Shown here: piece after piece, positions 16,570 to 25,644 of the stretch
Layout: each line of letters begins with the position of its first letter
How positions within the stretch are numbered: position 1 is the stretch's first letter
DNA from: Planctomycetota bacterium
Lineage (GTDB): Bacteria; Planctomycetota; UBA8742; UBA2392
Assembly: GCA_019912315.1 (NCBI GenBank)
Contig: JAIOJA010000064.1
Coordinates: 28,780-92,779, forward strand
Length of the DNA: 64,000 nucleotides
Direction: 5' to 3'
Translations under genes and position numbers: made by a program
The notes under the pieces: model-generated
Seen by the model: the letters and a program-made list of their open reading frames with translations, nothing else
The model's database searches: none
Told to the model about the DNA's origin: nothing

Positions 16570-19191
16570 CTACGGCTGCGGCATTTCTACTTCGCGGATC
16601 TTGTGAGCTTCGCCCTCCGGGATGTTGAAGCCGACCTTTACTTTTCCGCTGGTCTGCATCAGCAGTCCGTTCAGGTGGCTCAGCCCCATCACGGCGACGC
16701 CGTCAATCGTCGCCACCAGTTGCCCGACTTCGACACCGGCCTGCTCGGCTTCGCGCCCCTTGTCGAGGTAGACGACGGCAACGCCGCCCTGCTTGTTCTG
16801 CATGACGACCATGCCCCAGCCGCCGATGCTCATGGGCTTGCCGTCCATGGTGCCCTCGATACCCGCGCGGTCCACGCCGTCGGGCAACTCGACCGGCTGC
16901 ATGACTTTGATCGGGCTGCCGTCGCCGACGATTCTTGACTCGTCAACAGCGACGAAGCTGGTCCAGCGGCTCATCAGGTTGAACTCCAGGGCCAGGTCCT
17001 CGCCCTGCTGCTCAAGCTGCTTGTCGTCGGGCTTGGCCAGAAGCTGCTTCTCGATGTCGGCGATGCGCTTGCGTGCCCAGATGGCGCCCAGGCACTCGTT
17101 GCGCTCCTCCTGTTCGGGAAGCACGACGTGGACCGGGATGGTGATGTAGTTCGCGCCGACTCGACCGTTGATATAGATCGTGCCTTCGCCGCTGCCTTCA
17201 TAGCGACCGCAAAGTTGAATGGGCTGGCCCGCAAACAGGTCGTTGACCGTGCCGTAGACGTCCTTCACCGGCAGGCCGTTCCAGTCGATCTCGATGTCGC
17301 ACAGCACCGGGCTGTCGATCATGTCGTAGAAAGTCTTTGCCGCGCGCTCACCCATCTTGGCGTCGCGGGGGAAGCAGTAGTGCACCTTGCCGCGCCCGTT
17401 TTCGCCGATGCCGTCAATCAGGTGACGGTTGACGCTGCCGCCGATTCCGAACGCGAAGAAGCGCGCGGCGTCAGAGTTCTCCTGCACGGTCTTGTGAATC
17501 TCGGCCTCGTTGCCGATGTAGCCATCCGTGAAGAAGGTGTACATCTGCAGATAGGCCGGGTCGTGCTCAGCCTTCAGGGCGCGCTGCAGACCGGCGAGCA
17601 TTTCCGTGCCGCCGCCCGCCTTGCGCTGTTGAAGGAAGGCCTTGGCCTTCTCGATGTTCTCGGGCGTGTTGGGCATGGGTTTTTCAAAAACCTGCCCGTT
17701 GCCGCTGGCGAAGTAGACGATGTTGAAGATGTCGCCCGGGCGCAGTGTGTCGAGGCTCTTGCCGACGACCTCCTTGCTTGCGTCCATCGGAAGCCCGTTC
17801 ATGCTGCCGCTGACGTCCATGATGAAGGTGACTTCGCGCGGCGTGACATCCTTGTCGGCCGGGTTGAGTTGCGGCTGCAGCATCAGGGTGAAGAAGCCGC
17901 CCTTGTCGCTGCGGTGGGTCAGCACGCCGCCAACGGGCTTGTCGTTGTTCATGCCCCAGCGGAACACGAAGTCGCGGTTAAGAATGTTGTCCGCGTCGGT
18001 CAGCGCAACGACGATGCGCTGGTCGCTGACGCTTTCGATCTGGACCTTGTGGGCGATAGATTCAAGGCTGTCCTGGTCGATCGCCATGCCGGCGTCGATG
18101 TCCAGAGTCAGGCTGATGTCGTGCCCGGAGCGCATTCCTTCCGGCAGCATCGGCGGGGTGATCTTGCCGGCGTCGGGCACCTTGTCGGTGTTGGGGCTGA
18201 CCCCTTCGCCGCCGACTTTTGCACCGCCGTCGTTGCGTTCAGCGTCGTCGCTGTCTTTGCTGGGCGCGCCGGGGATGTAGCGCGGGCCAACGACCATCGG
18301 GAAGTAGTACTCGTAGCGCCCGTCCTCGTAGCCAAGCGTCTGGAAGTAGGTGATCGCGATATCCACGGCGCCGCCGACTTCGATGTTCGCGACGTTCTGG
18401 GTGAAGATGTTCGGGCGCTCCTGGGTCAGCAGGCTGGCGGTGAATCCGCGGGCGCGGGCTTCGGCGTAGATGCGCTCGGCCTCTGCGCGCGGACGGATGA
18501 TGCCGCGAATCCGGCGCTCGCCGATCACCATGAGAAAGTCATTGATTGCAGCATCGCCCGGCAGCGGGAAGGTGTAGACGGCCTCGATCACTTCCGTGAA
18601 CGGGTTGGTGAAGCTCTGCGTCACTGTGGTGGCGCCGATGTAGCCGCTGATCTCGGCCTTGACATCGGTATGCTCAAGCGGGAATTGTCCGACGTAGTCC
18701 GCGCCCTTTCTGGCGAACAGGGAGCCCTCGCTGGCTTTCAGGGTCGGGTCAACGCCGGCTTTCAGGCGCGTGGCGGAGTCATCGCTCTCGTCTTTGTCAA
18801 TCGAGTCGTTGCTCGGCTCCTTGCTGGCCTTGGCGGCTTCGGGTGATGATGGTGGTGGCGGCCCCATGTCGCCGCTGCGTACTCTGCGGGCACTGCGCCC
18901 GCCGCCGGTTCCCAGGCCCCATGCGCCATCGGATTCGGCTCTGTCCTGCATCCTTTCAAGCTCTTCGAGCACAACCACTTCGTCGCCGGGAAGCGCGCGC
19001 TGCGGGCCTTCCCACGGGCTGAGGCTCGGGCCAAGTGTGCGGGTTTCGCGGGTTTGATCCGGCCCGGGTGTCTGCTTGGTGGTTTTGGCGACCTCCGGCT
19101 CAGGCGTTTGCGTCGGGTCGGCGGGGTTGCTGCAGGCCGCCAGCGCCAGCATCAGGCACGCGGCGGCGGCAAATGTGGGTCGAAATCGCAT
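16570..19191 (-). CDS. VIT/vWA/PDZ lipoprotein, paralog of 9276
   Basis: An 873-residue lipoprotein. The ATG at 19191 follows AGGAGAA, and the signal ends in LALAAC. Domain order matches the 9276 protein: a linker rich in charged residues, a VIT domain (EAVYTFPLPGDAAINDF, NIEVGGAVDIAITY), a vWA domain with DVSGSMNG, and a C-terminal PDZ-like region (EQAGVEVGQLVATIDGVAV). Long identical stretches between the two (FNIVYFASGNGQVF, LMSRWTSFVAVDESRIVGDG against LMSRYTSFVAVDESRIVGDG) show fairly recent duplication. Probably an envelope adhesion or protein-capture factor; the metal-ion site appears intact. Confidence 0.85.
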   Translation of the reverse strand: MRFRPTFAAAACLMLALAACSNPADPTQTPEPEVAKTTKQTPGPDQTRETRTLGPSLSPWEGPQRALPGDEVVVLEELERMQDRAESDGAWGLGTGGGRSARRVRSGDMGPPPPSSPEAAKASKEPSNDSIDKDESDDSATRLKAGVDPTLKASEGSLFARKGADYVGQFPLEHTDVKAEISGYIGATTVTQSFTNPFTEVIEAVYTFPLPGDAAINDFLMVIGERRIRGIIRPRAEAERIYAEARARGFTASLLTQERPNIFTQNVANIEVGGAVDIAITYFQTLGYEDGRYEYYFPMVVGPRYIPGAPSKDSDDAERNDGGAKVGGEGVSPNTDKVPDAGKITPPMLPEGMRSGHDISLTLDIDAGMAIDQDSLESIAHKVQIESVSDQRIVVALTDADNILNRDFVFRWGMNNDKPVGGVLTHRSDKGGFFTLMLQPQLNPADKDVTPREVTFIMDVSGSMNGLPMDASKEVVGKSLDTLRPGDIFNIVYFASGNGQVFEKPMPNTPENIEKAKAFLQQRKAGGGTEMLAGLQRALKAEHDPAYLQMYTFFTDGYIGNEAEIHKTVQENSDAARFFAFGIGGSVNRHLIDGIGENGRGKVHYCFPRDAKMGERAAKTFYDMIDSPVLCDIEIDWNGLPVKDVYGTVNDLFAGQPIQLCGRYEGSGEGTIYINGRVGANYITIPVHVVLPEQEERNECLGAIWARKRIADIEKQLLAKPDDKQLEQQGEDLALEFNLMSRWTSFVAVDESRIVGDGSPIKVMQPVELPDGVDRAGIEGTMDGKPMSIGGWGMVVMQNKQGGVAVVYLDKGREAEQAGVEVGQLVATIDGVAVMGLSHLNGLLMQTSGKVKVGFNIPEGEAHKIREVEMPQP

Positions 19192-19277
19192 CGGGTTCTC
19201 CTTGACTGCACGCAGTGGTTTCCGCGGGTAGGACGCGAGCATCGAGAGGCGGGTTCCGATAATTCGAAAAAGCCGGG

Positions 19278-20054
19278 CTAGGCGCTGATCAGCGCCTCGG
19301 CTTCGTTCACGCTGAGCGCCTGGCGGTACAACCCGCCCATTTCGAGCATATCCAGCATGACCCGCACCTTCGGTTGCGGGTTTACCAGCACCAGCAGCCC
19401 GTCGCGGGCCCGCATGGTGTCGCTGATCCGGCGCAGCCATACCGTGCCTTCGTCAACCAGCGTGCGCAACTCGCTGACGTCGAGGATCAGGTTGCGTGTG
19501 TCGGCGCTGAATTCCTCGTTCCAGTGGCGCTCGAAACTGTGGGCGCTGACTTTGTTGAAGCTGCGCTTCAGCACCAGCACCTGCGTCCGCGGCACGGACG
19601 CCGCCCGGATGCCCGCCCAGCACGTGCGCATTTCATCCGTTACGCCGGGCTTTTCGGGAAGCACCCGAAACTGCCCCGACAGGGCCGCCAGCATTCCGTC
19701 CATGACTTTCTGCGCGGCCTGCCCGAAGCTGTCATAAAACCGGAAGCTGTTTTCCGGCGCGCCCTGGATCAGCCTTGCGCGCAGGGCTTCCGGGGCGCCA
19801 ACGATGGCGAGGAAGCCGCTTTCGTTTTCGGCGAACAGCCCGGCAAGCCCGGCCATGGTATCGATGCCGACCCGGTCGATCTTGCGAAGGCGCCGGATGT
19901 CGAGAAAGAGTCGCTTGGGTAAGGGCTGCAGCGTACGCCCGATGTCTACGGTGAAATCGCTGATCTGTTCGCCGACAAAGACGCCCTCCAGCATGAACGC
20001 CGCCGTACTGGGTGTGTCGATCGGCAACTGCCGCCACTCAAGCTCGCCTGCCAT
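19278..20054 (-). CDS. Double STAS-domain protein
   Basis: A 258-residue soluble protein made of two STAS-like halves, the fold of anti-sigma factor antagonists. Half one contains KRLFLDIRRLRKIDRVGID (residues about 50-68) and half two NLILDVSELRTLVDEGTVWL (about 190-209), each the central strand-helix with the acidic loop. The usual phosphorylatable Ser after the Asp is not clearly placed in either half, so regulation by a kinase is uncertain. It ends 86 nt upstream of the VIT lipoprotein gene on the same strand. No partner kinase or anti-sigma factor is visible here. Confidence 0.6.
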   Translation of the reverse strand: MAGELEWRQLPIDTPSTAAFMLEGVFVGEQISDFTVDIGRTLQPLPKRLFLDIRRLRKIDRVGIDTMAGLAGLFAENESGFLAIVGAPEALRARLIQGAPENSFRFYDSFGQAAQKVMDGMLAALSGQFRVLPEKPGVTDEMRTCWAGIRAASVPRTQVLVLKRSFNKVSAHSFERHWNEEFSADTRNLILDVSELRTLVDEGTVWLRRISDTMRARDGLLVLVNPQPKVRVMLDMLEMGGLYRQALSVNEAEALISA

Positions 20055-20159
20055 GATCTGCCCGGATGTGTAGAGGCGACAGTGTAGCAGCCCCGCAGTC
20101 CAAAAGTCCAAGTGCGCGTGAAGCCGGCGGTTCTTCTTGGCCTCGATGGGGCTGCAGCA

Positions 20160-20882
20160 CTAAATCCCGATCCACGCGCCGCCGAGGAACGCCTGCCACG
20201 CCGTGCTGAAACTCCGCCCGTCGATCATGGGCTTGCCGAGACTCCACATGAACATCTGCGCCCCCCAAAGGATGGCGACACCGAGGATCGGCTCCCAGGA
20301 CCTGTTGCGCAGCGCCCGGGACAGGCTGAACGCACTGACAGAGCCCTTGCGCCAGGGCCTCAAACCCGGAAAAAAGCGCGGTACGTTCTCGCAGTACTCG
20401 GCGTAGGGCTCACCGTAAATGCTGGCGAGCATCTCCTCTTCAATGCGGATCTGCGACTTGTAGATGCTGAAGAACATCACGTTGTAGAACCCCAGAAGCA
20501 TAACGTTCCACGGCCAGGCGGTGTTCAGGGCCAGTCCGCAGCCGATCAGCCATGTGCCCACGTACAGGGGGTTACGCGTGCGCCCGTAGGGGCCGGCGGT
20601 GGCGAGTTCTTCTTTCTTCAGCAGGTAGCCGTTGGACCAGATGCGCATCAGCACACCTAGCAGCGTCACACCAAGCCCGGTGAAGCGGATCGCACTTTGC
20701 CAGGCGTGCTCTTCGCCCAAGGGGGCGGTCCAGGCCAGCAGCACGAAGCACGCGTACAGCGGCCAGAAGCCCTGAAGACGAAGGCGATCAAGGCGCTTCT
20801 CGCGCTGCTTGCCGTCCTTGATTTTCGGCTGCTTCCGGGCCTTGGGGGGCCCTTCGGCGAATGCGTTGTCAGTGTCGTTCAC
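20160..20882 (-). CDS. Isoprenylcysteine carboxyl methyltransferase-like membrane protein
   Basis: A 240-residue integral membrane protein starting at a GTG. It has the hallmark of the ICMT/PEMT superfamily, AGPYGRTRNPLYVGTWL (residues about 96-112), and the distal EEEMLASIYGEPYAEYCENVPRF-type region (about 146-169; Glu-Glu, Tyr-Gly, Tyr and Arg-Phe-Pro residues conserved) that binds S-adenosylmethionine and substrate. Bacterial members methylate small lipids, isoprenoids or carboxylates; the substrate here is unknown. A basic N-terminal tail precedes the first helix, and a C-terminal extension of about 60 residues adds hydrophobic segments. It is followed by the STAS gene and preceded by the glycosyltransferase fusion, all on the same strand. 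Confidence 0.75.
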   Translation of the reverse strand: MNDTDNAFAEGPPKARKQPKIKDGKQREKRLDRLRLQGFWPLYACFVLLAWTAPLGEEHAWQSAIRFTGLGVTLLGVLMRIWSNGYLLKKEELATAGPYGRTRNPLYVGTWLIGCGLALNTAWPWNVMLLGFYNVMFFSIYKSQIRIEEEMLASIYGEPYAEYCENVPRFFPGLRPWRKGSVSAFSLSRALRNRSWEPILGVAILWGAQMFMWSLGKPMIDGRSFSTAWQAFLGGAWIGI

Positions 20883-20897
20883 GGGGCGGAATGTACG

Positions 20898-22790
20898 TCA
20901 GGGTTGCAACCAGCGCCAGATGCCCTTGAGCATCAAACCCGCACGGATGGCTTCCCTGGCGTGAGCCTTCGCCGCGCGCTTGTCGCCGCCCTTGCGGCAG
21001 GCGCGCGAAAGCTCGAGGTGTTTGCGGGCGGCCCGGTTGACGTGCAGCTTGATGTTCAGCGGGTCGCCCGTGTGCAGCAACGCGTTGACCATGCAGATGC
21101 GCGTGTAGGCTTCCTCAAGTGCGTTGATGCGCCCGGTTTTACTGATGCTGTCGGCGCTGCGGTGGACCGTGACAAGCGCCTGCTCACAGATTCTCATGCC
21201 GGAGTTGTTGACGGCACGGGCAAGACGCAGGAAGAAATCCCAGTCGTTGCTGACGGGGAAGCACTCGTTGAACAGCCCGACTTTCTCAAGCAGATGGCGC
21301 TTGAAGACAAGGCTGCTGGTCTTCAAAGACAGATTCCCGTACAGGTCGCGAAACAGGTGGTTGTCGCGCCCGGGCAGCACTTCCGGCTTGCTCTGGCGGG
21401 TGCCATCGGCGTTCACGTGTATGTGGCGCGAGGCGCCCGCGACGTACTCGGTGCCCATGGCGTCGAGTTGCGTCGCCAGCTTGTCCGGCATCCACTCGTC
21501 ATCGGAATCCAGCAGGGCAATCCAGTCGCCGCGCGCCCGGCGCAACCCCGCATTGCGCGCGCTGCTTGCCCCGCCGTTGGGTTTGCGCACGTAGCGCACG
21601 CGTCCGGGCGGGTTTGCAAACCGATCCGGCGTGTCGTCCGTGCTGCCGTCGTCAATGACAATCACTTCGAGCGACGTTTCCGTCTGGGCCAGGGCCGACT
21701 TCACCGCCCGTTCGACGTTGTCGGCACGGTTGTAAGTGGGGATGACGACGCTGACCTTCGGGACGTCCGGCGCGGCCCCGGTTTCGTCGATCCCATCAAC
21801 CTCGGTCTGGGCACGGGTCATGGCGACGTAGTAGTCCCAGCGTTTCTCGACCGAATCCTCAACACGCGGCGGAAGCTCGCGCTCGGGGTCGCGCCTCGGG
21901 TCCTCAAGCACCTTCGCGACTTCCGCCCAGACCTGCTCGACGCTCAGACGCCCGATCGGTACCGGGCGGGCATGGTTGACGTCGCGCCCTTCACCTTCCT
22001 CAGCGGGCGCAACAAGTGTGCGCATGACGATTGAATTCGGCGCGCTTTTTACCGGGTTGCTGGGACCGAACAGCACCAGCCCCGGCAAACCCATCGCCGC
22101 CGCCAGGTGCCCGACGCCGGAGTCATTGCCGAAGTGGAAGGCGGCCGTACCAAGCAGCGCGGTCAATTCGGGCAGGTCCATATGGAAGCGCGCGGTGAAT
22201 TCGTCCTCCCAGTTGTCCTCGCTGCGGTCGTCGTGCGTGCCGACCACGATCACGTCCCGTCCTGTCGCGGCGATGCGTCGGCAGACTTCCGCCCAGTGCG
22301 ACCAGCGTCGCGCGCGGCTGGCGGGGTCGCAACCGGCGTGGACAATCACGCCGCCGGTTGGCGGCGTGCGTTTGTGGCGCTGTTCGGGCGGCAGGGCCAG
22401 GTTGGGGTCGTGGCCTTTGACGTAGCTGCGCGGCACAGGGCCGGCGTAGCCGAGCCAGCGGGCGGGCTCGAGGTTCGCTTCGGTTTCGGACTGGTGTTTG
22501 ACGTGGCGCTTCTCGACTTTCAGGCACAGCCCGGGCGGGAACATGCGGACGAGCTGACGGCGCCCGTAAGCGCTGACACCGAAGTCGTAGTCGCTGACAT
22601 GGAACTGGTCGTGGTGCGTGTAGATGCGCCCGAGAATTTCCCAGTCGGTCCACAGGGGCTTGAGTTTGTCGGCGATCGGGCTGTTGATGTACAGATCAAC
22701 ATCGTGGCCCATCAGCCACAGCGCGCGCAGCAGCGGCGTGCCCTGGATGCAGTTGCCCAGCCCCTGCGAGATTTCGACCAGCAGCTTCAT
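20898..22790 (-). CDS. GT9-GT2 bifunctional glycosyltransferase fusion
   Basis: A 630-residue protein joining two glycosyltransferases. Residues 1-320 resemble the GT9 heptosyltransferase family: LLVEISQGLGNCIQGTPLL at the start, and FHFGNDSGVGHLAAAMGLP with LVLFGPSNPVKSAP in the sugar-nucleotide binding half. From about residue 346 a GT2 domain begins (VSVVIPTYNRADNVERAVKS, VIVIDDGSTDDTPD), with the metal-binding acidic loop LLDSDDEW near 425. The pair probably adds sugars to a surface polysaccharide or lipid core in the cytoplasm. The downstream methyltransferase and the epimerase upstream at 24255 fit an envelope-glycan neighbourhood. ATG start; fusion of these two families in one chain is uncommon. 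Confidence 0.8.
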   Translation of the reverse strand: MKLLVEISQGLGNCIQGTPLLRALWLMGHDVDLYINSPIADKLKPLWTDWEILGRIYTHHDQFHVSDYDFGVSAYGRRQLVRMFPPGLCLKVEKRHVKHQSETEANLEPARWLGYAGPVPRSYVKGHDPNLALPPEQRHKRTPPTGGVIVHAGCDPASRARRWSHWAEVCRRIAATGRDVIVVGTHDDRSEDNWEDEFTARFHMDLPELTALLGTAAFHFGNDSGVGHLAAAMGLPGLVLFGPSNPVKSAPNSIVMRTLVAPAEEGEGRDVNHARPVPIGRLSVEQVWAEVAKVLEDPRRDPERELPPRVEDSVEKRWDYYVAMTRAQTEVDGIDETGAAPDVPKVSVVIPTYNRADNVERAVKSALAQTETSLEVIVIDDGSTDDTPDRFANPPGRVRYVRKPNGGASSARNAGLRRARGDWIALLDSDDEWMPDKLATQLDAMGTEYVAGASRHIHVNADGTRQSKPEVLPGRDNHLFRDLYGNLSLKTSSLVFKRHLLEKVGLFNECFPVSNDWDFFLRLARAVNNSGMRICEQALVTVHRSADSISKTGRINALEEAYTRICMVNALLHTGDPLNIKLHVNRAARKHLELSRACRKGGDKRAAKAHAREAIRAGLMLKGIWRWLQP

Positions 22791-22811
22791 GCGGTGTCGG
22801 TGGTAGCGACT

Positions 22812-22851
22812 TCCGGGTGACTATCAACCACGGACGGCCAACTATCAACCG
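22812..22851. repeat. Short direct repeat actatcaacc
   Basis: The unit actatcaacc occurs twice, 21 nt apart, in the gap between two minus-strand genes. Its wording (ccaactatc, gtcaacc) echoes the periodic array at 63791-63825. No hairpin of note. Confidence 0.4.
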
Positions 22852-22862
22852 CGTGCCGGCAC

Positions 22863-24134
22863 CTACTTCCACTCGATCCTGCGGAACTCAAGTGTGCAGT
22901 TGCGCAGGCAGACCCCCATGGGCGACTTCGGCAATTCGACCGTACCGACTTCGACATCATCAATCGACAGCTTGATGTTTGCGCCATCGCGCTCGCCCTT
23001 CAGGCGATAGCTGCCTTCCTTCTTTGGCTCGACTTTGCCGCTTGCCGACGTACTCCAGCTTTTGCCGCCGCGGGTTACCAGCCAGTCACCGGCCTGATTC
23101 ACCATGAACACGGCGTAGTCGTCGGTACTGTCGAAGTACACCAGCACGCCGCCCTGCCAGTTACCTTCTTTCGGGATCCGCACGTCGACCGCGACGCTGT
23201 CGGCGTCTTCGCGCGTGCGGCACATGCTGTAGGTGGTTGGCGCCGTGCCCATGCAGGCATTCGCGCCCTGGCCTTGCCATTCGTTCCAGACCGGCACGAA
23301 TGGCTCCTGCTGGGTCTTCAGCCACTCGTGTATCCTGGGCTTCAGCTTGTCGGGGTCGCCGAAGTATTTTTTGAAGTTATTGCGCGCGTCCTGCCCGCCG
23401 TCGAGTTTCTTGCACAGGGCAGCCCACTTCTTCGGGTCGCCTTCCGCGACCAGATAGCGCACCAGGGCCCATTGTTCCGGGCGAGCTGACGCGCGCTCGG
23501 ACGTGATCATGCCGGCGAAGTCGTAGTCCGGCATGTCAAACAGGTCGAGCGCCTTCTTCGGATAGTCGGCCAGCGAGCAGAATGGAATCACTCCCAGGCT
23601 CAGCTCCTCGCCGTCCCAATGGTGGCGCGACAGGTACTCTACTACCCCTTCGGTGTACCAGTTGTCCCTGGGGCCGGTGTTGTTGCACTTCGCCAGAAAG
23701 TGAAACTGGTGCATCGCCTCGTGAATCAGAAGCTGGCGCGAGTTGTACAGCGTCGGCTGCGTAAACAAGTACACACACCTGTTGCCGGGCCAGTAGTAGC
23801 CGCCAGCGCCAACGGGAATGCCGACACCATCTTCCGTCAGTTTCGCGTGCCAGTTTTCGCGACTGTCGAGAAAGAACACCGTCAGGCGTTCGTTCTTTTT
23901 CAGGCGCGGCTCGTCGCCGAAAAACTTGACCAGCAGCGGCCACATGGCTTCGAGCACTCTGGAGTACTCACGCGAAGTGGCTTCGTCAATGTTGGTGCCA
24001 AGCCGGTAGTGTTCGGATTCGAAGTATTCGAGCTTGAGCCCGGCCCCGTCCTGTAATTCCTCGTTGGCACCCACAGGCGCGACGCACAGGCACAACAGGA
24101 CCAGCGCGGCGAACAGGGGAATCAACAGTCTCAC
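22863..24134 (-). CDS. Secreted gluzincin metallopeptidase-like protein
   Basis: A 423-residue exported protein. The GTG at 24134 has CGGAG upstream and begins a signal peptide (RLLIPLFAALVLLCLCVAPV). A zinc-peptidase motif HEAMH occurs near residue 138, followed by WYTEGVVEYLSRH, the third-ligand region, as in MA-clan families. The C-terminal 150 residues form a beta-rich domain resembling a concanavalin-like or DUF1080-type fold (DYAVFMVNQAGDWLVTR, YRLKGERDGANIKLSIDDV). The fusion suggests binding to a surface or polymer while the peptidase acts. It shares the catalytic style, but little else, with the TPR peptidase at 2858. Confidence 0.7.
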   Translation of the reverse strand: MRLLIPLFAALVLLCLCVAPVGANEELQDGAGLKLEYFESEHYRLGTNIDEATSREYSRVLEAMWPLLVKFFGDEPRLKKNERLTVFFLDSRENWHAKLTEDGVGIPVGAGGYYWPGNRCVYLFTQPTLYNSRQLLIHEAMHQFHFLAKCNNTGPRDNWYTEGVVEYLSRHHWDGEELSLGVIPFCSLADYPKKALDLFDMPDYDFAGMITSERASARPEQWALVRYLVAEGDPKKWAALCKKLDGGQDARNNFKKYFGDPDKLKPRIHEWLKTQQEPFVPVWNEWQGQGANACMGTAPTTYSMCRTREDADSVAVDVRIPKEGNWQGGVLVYFDSTDDYAVFMVNQAGDWLVTRGGKSWSTSASGKVEPKKEGSYRLKGERDGANIKLSIDDVEVGTVELPKSPMGVCLRNCTLEFRRIEWK

Positions 24135-24185
24135 GGGGTTACTCCGGTAAGGCCTTCCCAGCCTCCTGCCGCATGATACTGGATT

Positions 24186-24253
24186 CACCACAGAGAGCAC
24201 AGAGTACACAGAGGGGATGGCGTTTCTCTGTGCTCTCCGTGTGCTCTGTGGTG
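24186..24253. repeat. Intergenic inverted repeat with 9-bp cacagag periodicity
   Basis: Two 28-bp arms (24186-24213, 24226-24253) match at 23 positions when folded. Each arm is built from a unit beginning cacagag repeated every 9 bp (cacagagag, cacagagta, cacagaggg). It lies between the epimerase stop and the peptidase gene and could work as a terminator-like hairpin, though no U tract follows. Confidence 0.6.
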
Positions 24254-24254
24254 G

Positions 24255-25202
24255 CTATTTCAGCGTGCGATACCACTCATACTGCTTCGCGATGCCTTCT
24301 GCAAAACTGGTCCTGGGCTCATAGCCAAGCATACGGCGGGCCTTGCTGACATCCGCCATGGTGCGGGGCACGTCGCCGGGCTGCACGGGCTTGCGGTCGA
24401 GCTCGGCTTTTTTGCCCATCACCTGCTCAATCGTTTCGACCATTTCCGTCAGCGTCACGGGCTCGTCGCCGCCGAGGTTGATGATCTCGCAGCCCGCCAC
24501 CCGGTCAATGCTCGCCACCACGCCCCGCACGATGTCGTCGATGAACGTGTAGTCGCGCCCGGTTGTCCCGTCACCGAAGAACGGGATGGGTTTGCCCGCG
24601 TCGATCAGGCTGATGAACTTCGCGATCGCCAGGTCCGGGCGCTGCCCCGGGCCGAACACCGTAAAAAAGCGCAGCGCGTGGCTTTCGATTCCATACAGGT
24701 GGTGCCAGGTGGCCAGCATCAACTCGTTGCTGCGCTTGGTGGCGGCGTAGGGCGACCACGGCAGGTTGATGGGGTCGTCCTCACTGAAGGGTACTTTCTC
24801 CTGGCCGCCGTAGACGCTGCTGCTGCTGGCATGGACGAGCTTCTTTAAGCCGCGCTCGCGCATGGCCTCAAGAACATGCACCAGCCCGCGCACGTTGGTG
24901 TCGGTGTACAGCACGGGCTGCTCAAGCGACGGACGCACGCCCGCGCGGGCGGCAAGATTCACCAACACGTCAGCGCCTTCGCCAAGGGCCGCGTTCACAT
25001 CGTCCGCCTGGCGCAGGTCGCCTTCGTGCATCACAAACGCGCCCCCGAGCTTCTTCAGATCGGCTGCATTGCGGCGCTTGATCGCCGGGTCATAGAAGTC
25101 ATTGAAGTCATCGAGACCGACAACCTCATCGCCACGGGCAAGCAGCGCGCCCGCAACCCGCGAACCAATGAAACCACCTGCACCTGTAATGAATACTCGC
25201 AT
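24255..25202 (-). CDS. NAD-dependent sugar-nucleotide epimerase
   Basis: A 315-residue short-chain dehydrogenase of the extended type. The NAD-binding GAGGFIGS is at residues 7-14; the catalytic Tyr-x3-Lys is in SPYAATKRSNEL (residues about 150-161), with Ser in ASSSSVYG upstream. The late segment RPDLAIAKFI and TFIDDIVRGV matches UDP-glucuronate 4-epimerase/UDP-N-acetylglucosamine 4-epimerase relatives; the length is typical. It probably supplies an epimerised UDP-sugar for surface glycans, consistent with the glycosyltransferase fusion nearby. GGAG precedes the ATG. The exact substrate cannot be read from the sequence. Confidence 0.85.
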   Translation of the reverse strand: MRVFITGAGGFIGSRVAGALLARGDEVVGLDDFNDFYDPAIKRRNAADLKKLGGAFVMHEGDLRQADDVNAALGEGADVLVNLAARAGVRPSLEQPVLYTDTNVRGLVHVLEAMRERGLKKLVHASSSSVYGGQEKVPFSEDDPINLPWSPYAATKRSNELMLATWHHLYGIESHALRFFTVFGPGQRPDLAIAKFISLIDAGKPIPFFGDGTTGRDYTFIDDIVRGVVASIDRVAGCEIINLGGDEPVTLTEMVETIEQVMGKKAELDRKPVQPGDVPRTMADVSKARRMLGYEPRTSFAEGIAKQYEWYRTLK

Positions 25203-25410
25203 GAAGCTCTCCTACGCCCGCGTCGCCTGGCGGTCAATGGTACCCGGTGGCGTCCCGATTCAATGTCGCAATTTTTCCGGCGCCTTCATTTCCCGTCGCC
25301 ACGGAACGCCCGTCGCCACGGCCTCTGCACAGTTTCCGAGCCCCCGGTCAAGCGACACGCGCCGCGATGGTTAAGCGCGGAATCCGCCGCGCGCCAACCG
25401 GAGCTTCACA

Positions 25411-25638
25411 ATGGACCTGTCGGCCGTGCCATACCTGATTGTCTCGCGTGAGCTTGCTTGCGAGCGCGTCTATTTGTGCCTGTGCCTGATTGACCACATG
25501 GTGCTAGGCATCGGCCTCTCTCGTGACGAGGCCCTGCGCCACATGGTGACCGAACTCGAGGCGAAGTACGCGGACAAGTACGACGAACGCTACGGCGAAG
25601 ATGACGATCTTGAACTCGACGCATTGTCGTGGAACTAG
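25411..25638 (+). CDS. Small acidic protein, first gene of the terminase cassette
   Basis: A 75-residue protein. The first half is hydrophobic with a helical feel (YLIVSRELACERVYLCLCLIDHMVLG is split by charged residues, so not a clear membrane span) and the second half is strongly acidic (DERYGEDDDLELDAL). A GGAG-like site precedes the ATG, and the gene ends 6 nt before the ATPase-acetyltransferase gene, implying co-transcription. I do not recognise a family. It may be an adaptor or small regulatory subunit. The 208 nt upstream (25203-25410) separates it from the divergent epimerase gene and must hold its promoter, though no clear motif was seen. Confidence 0.6.
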   Translation: MDLSAVPYLIVSRELACERVYLCLCLIDHMVLGIGLSRDEALRHMVTELEAKYADKYDERYGEDDDLELDALSWN

Positions 25639-25644
25639 GGCGCC

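Noticed and set aside
17128..18846. 572-codon plus-strand ORF opposite the VIT/vWA gene
   Set aside because: It mirrors a gene with strong domains on the other strand and its composition (Val/Ala/His/Arg-rich) is typical of shadow frames.
16570..19440. Longer form of the VIT gene with an 83-residue N-terminal extension
   Set aside because: The extension reads as Arg/Ala-rich out-of-frame text and the lipoprotein signal starts at 19191 after AGGAGAA.
22801..22862. Possible CRISPR-like direct repeat
   Set aside because: Only two short copies of about 10 bp, no regular spacers and no cas genes.
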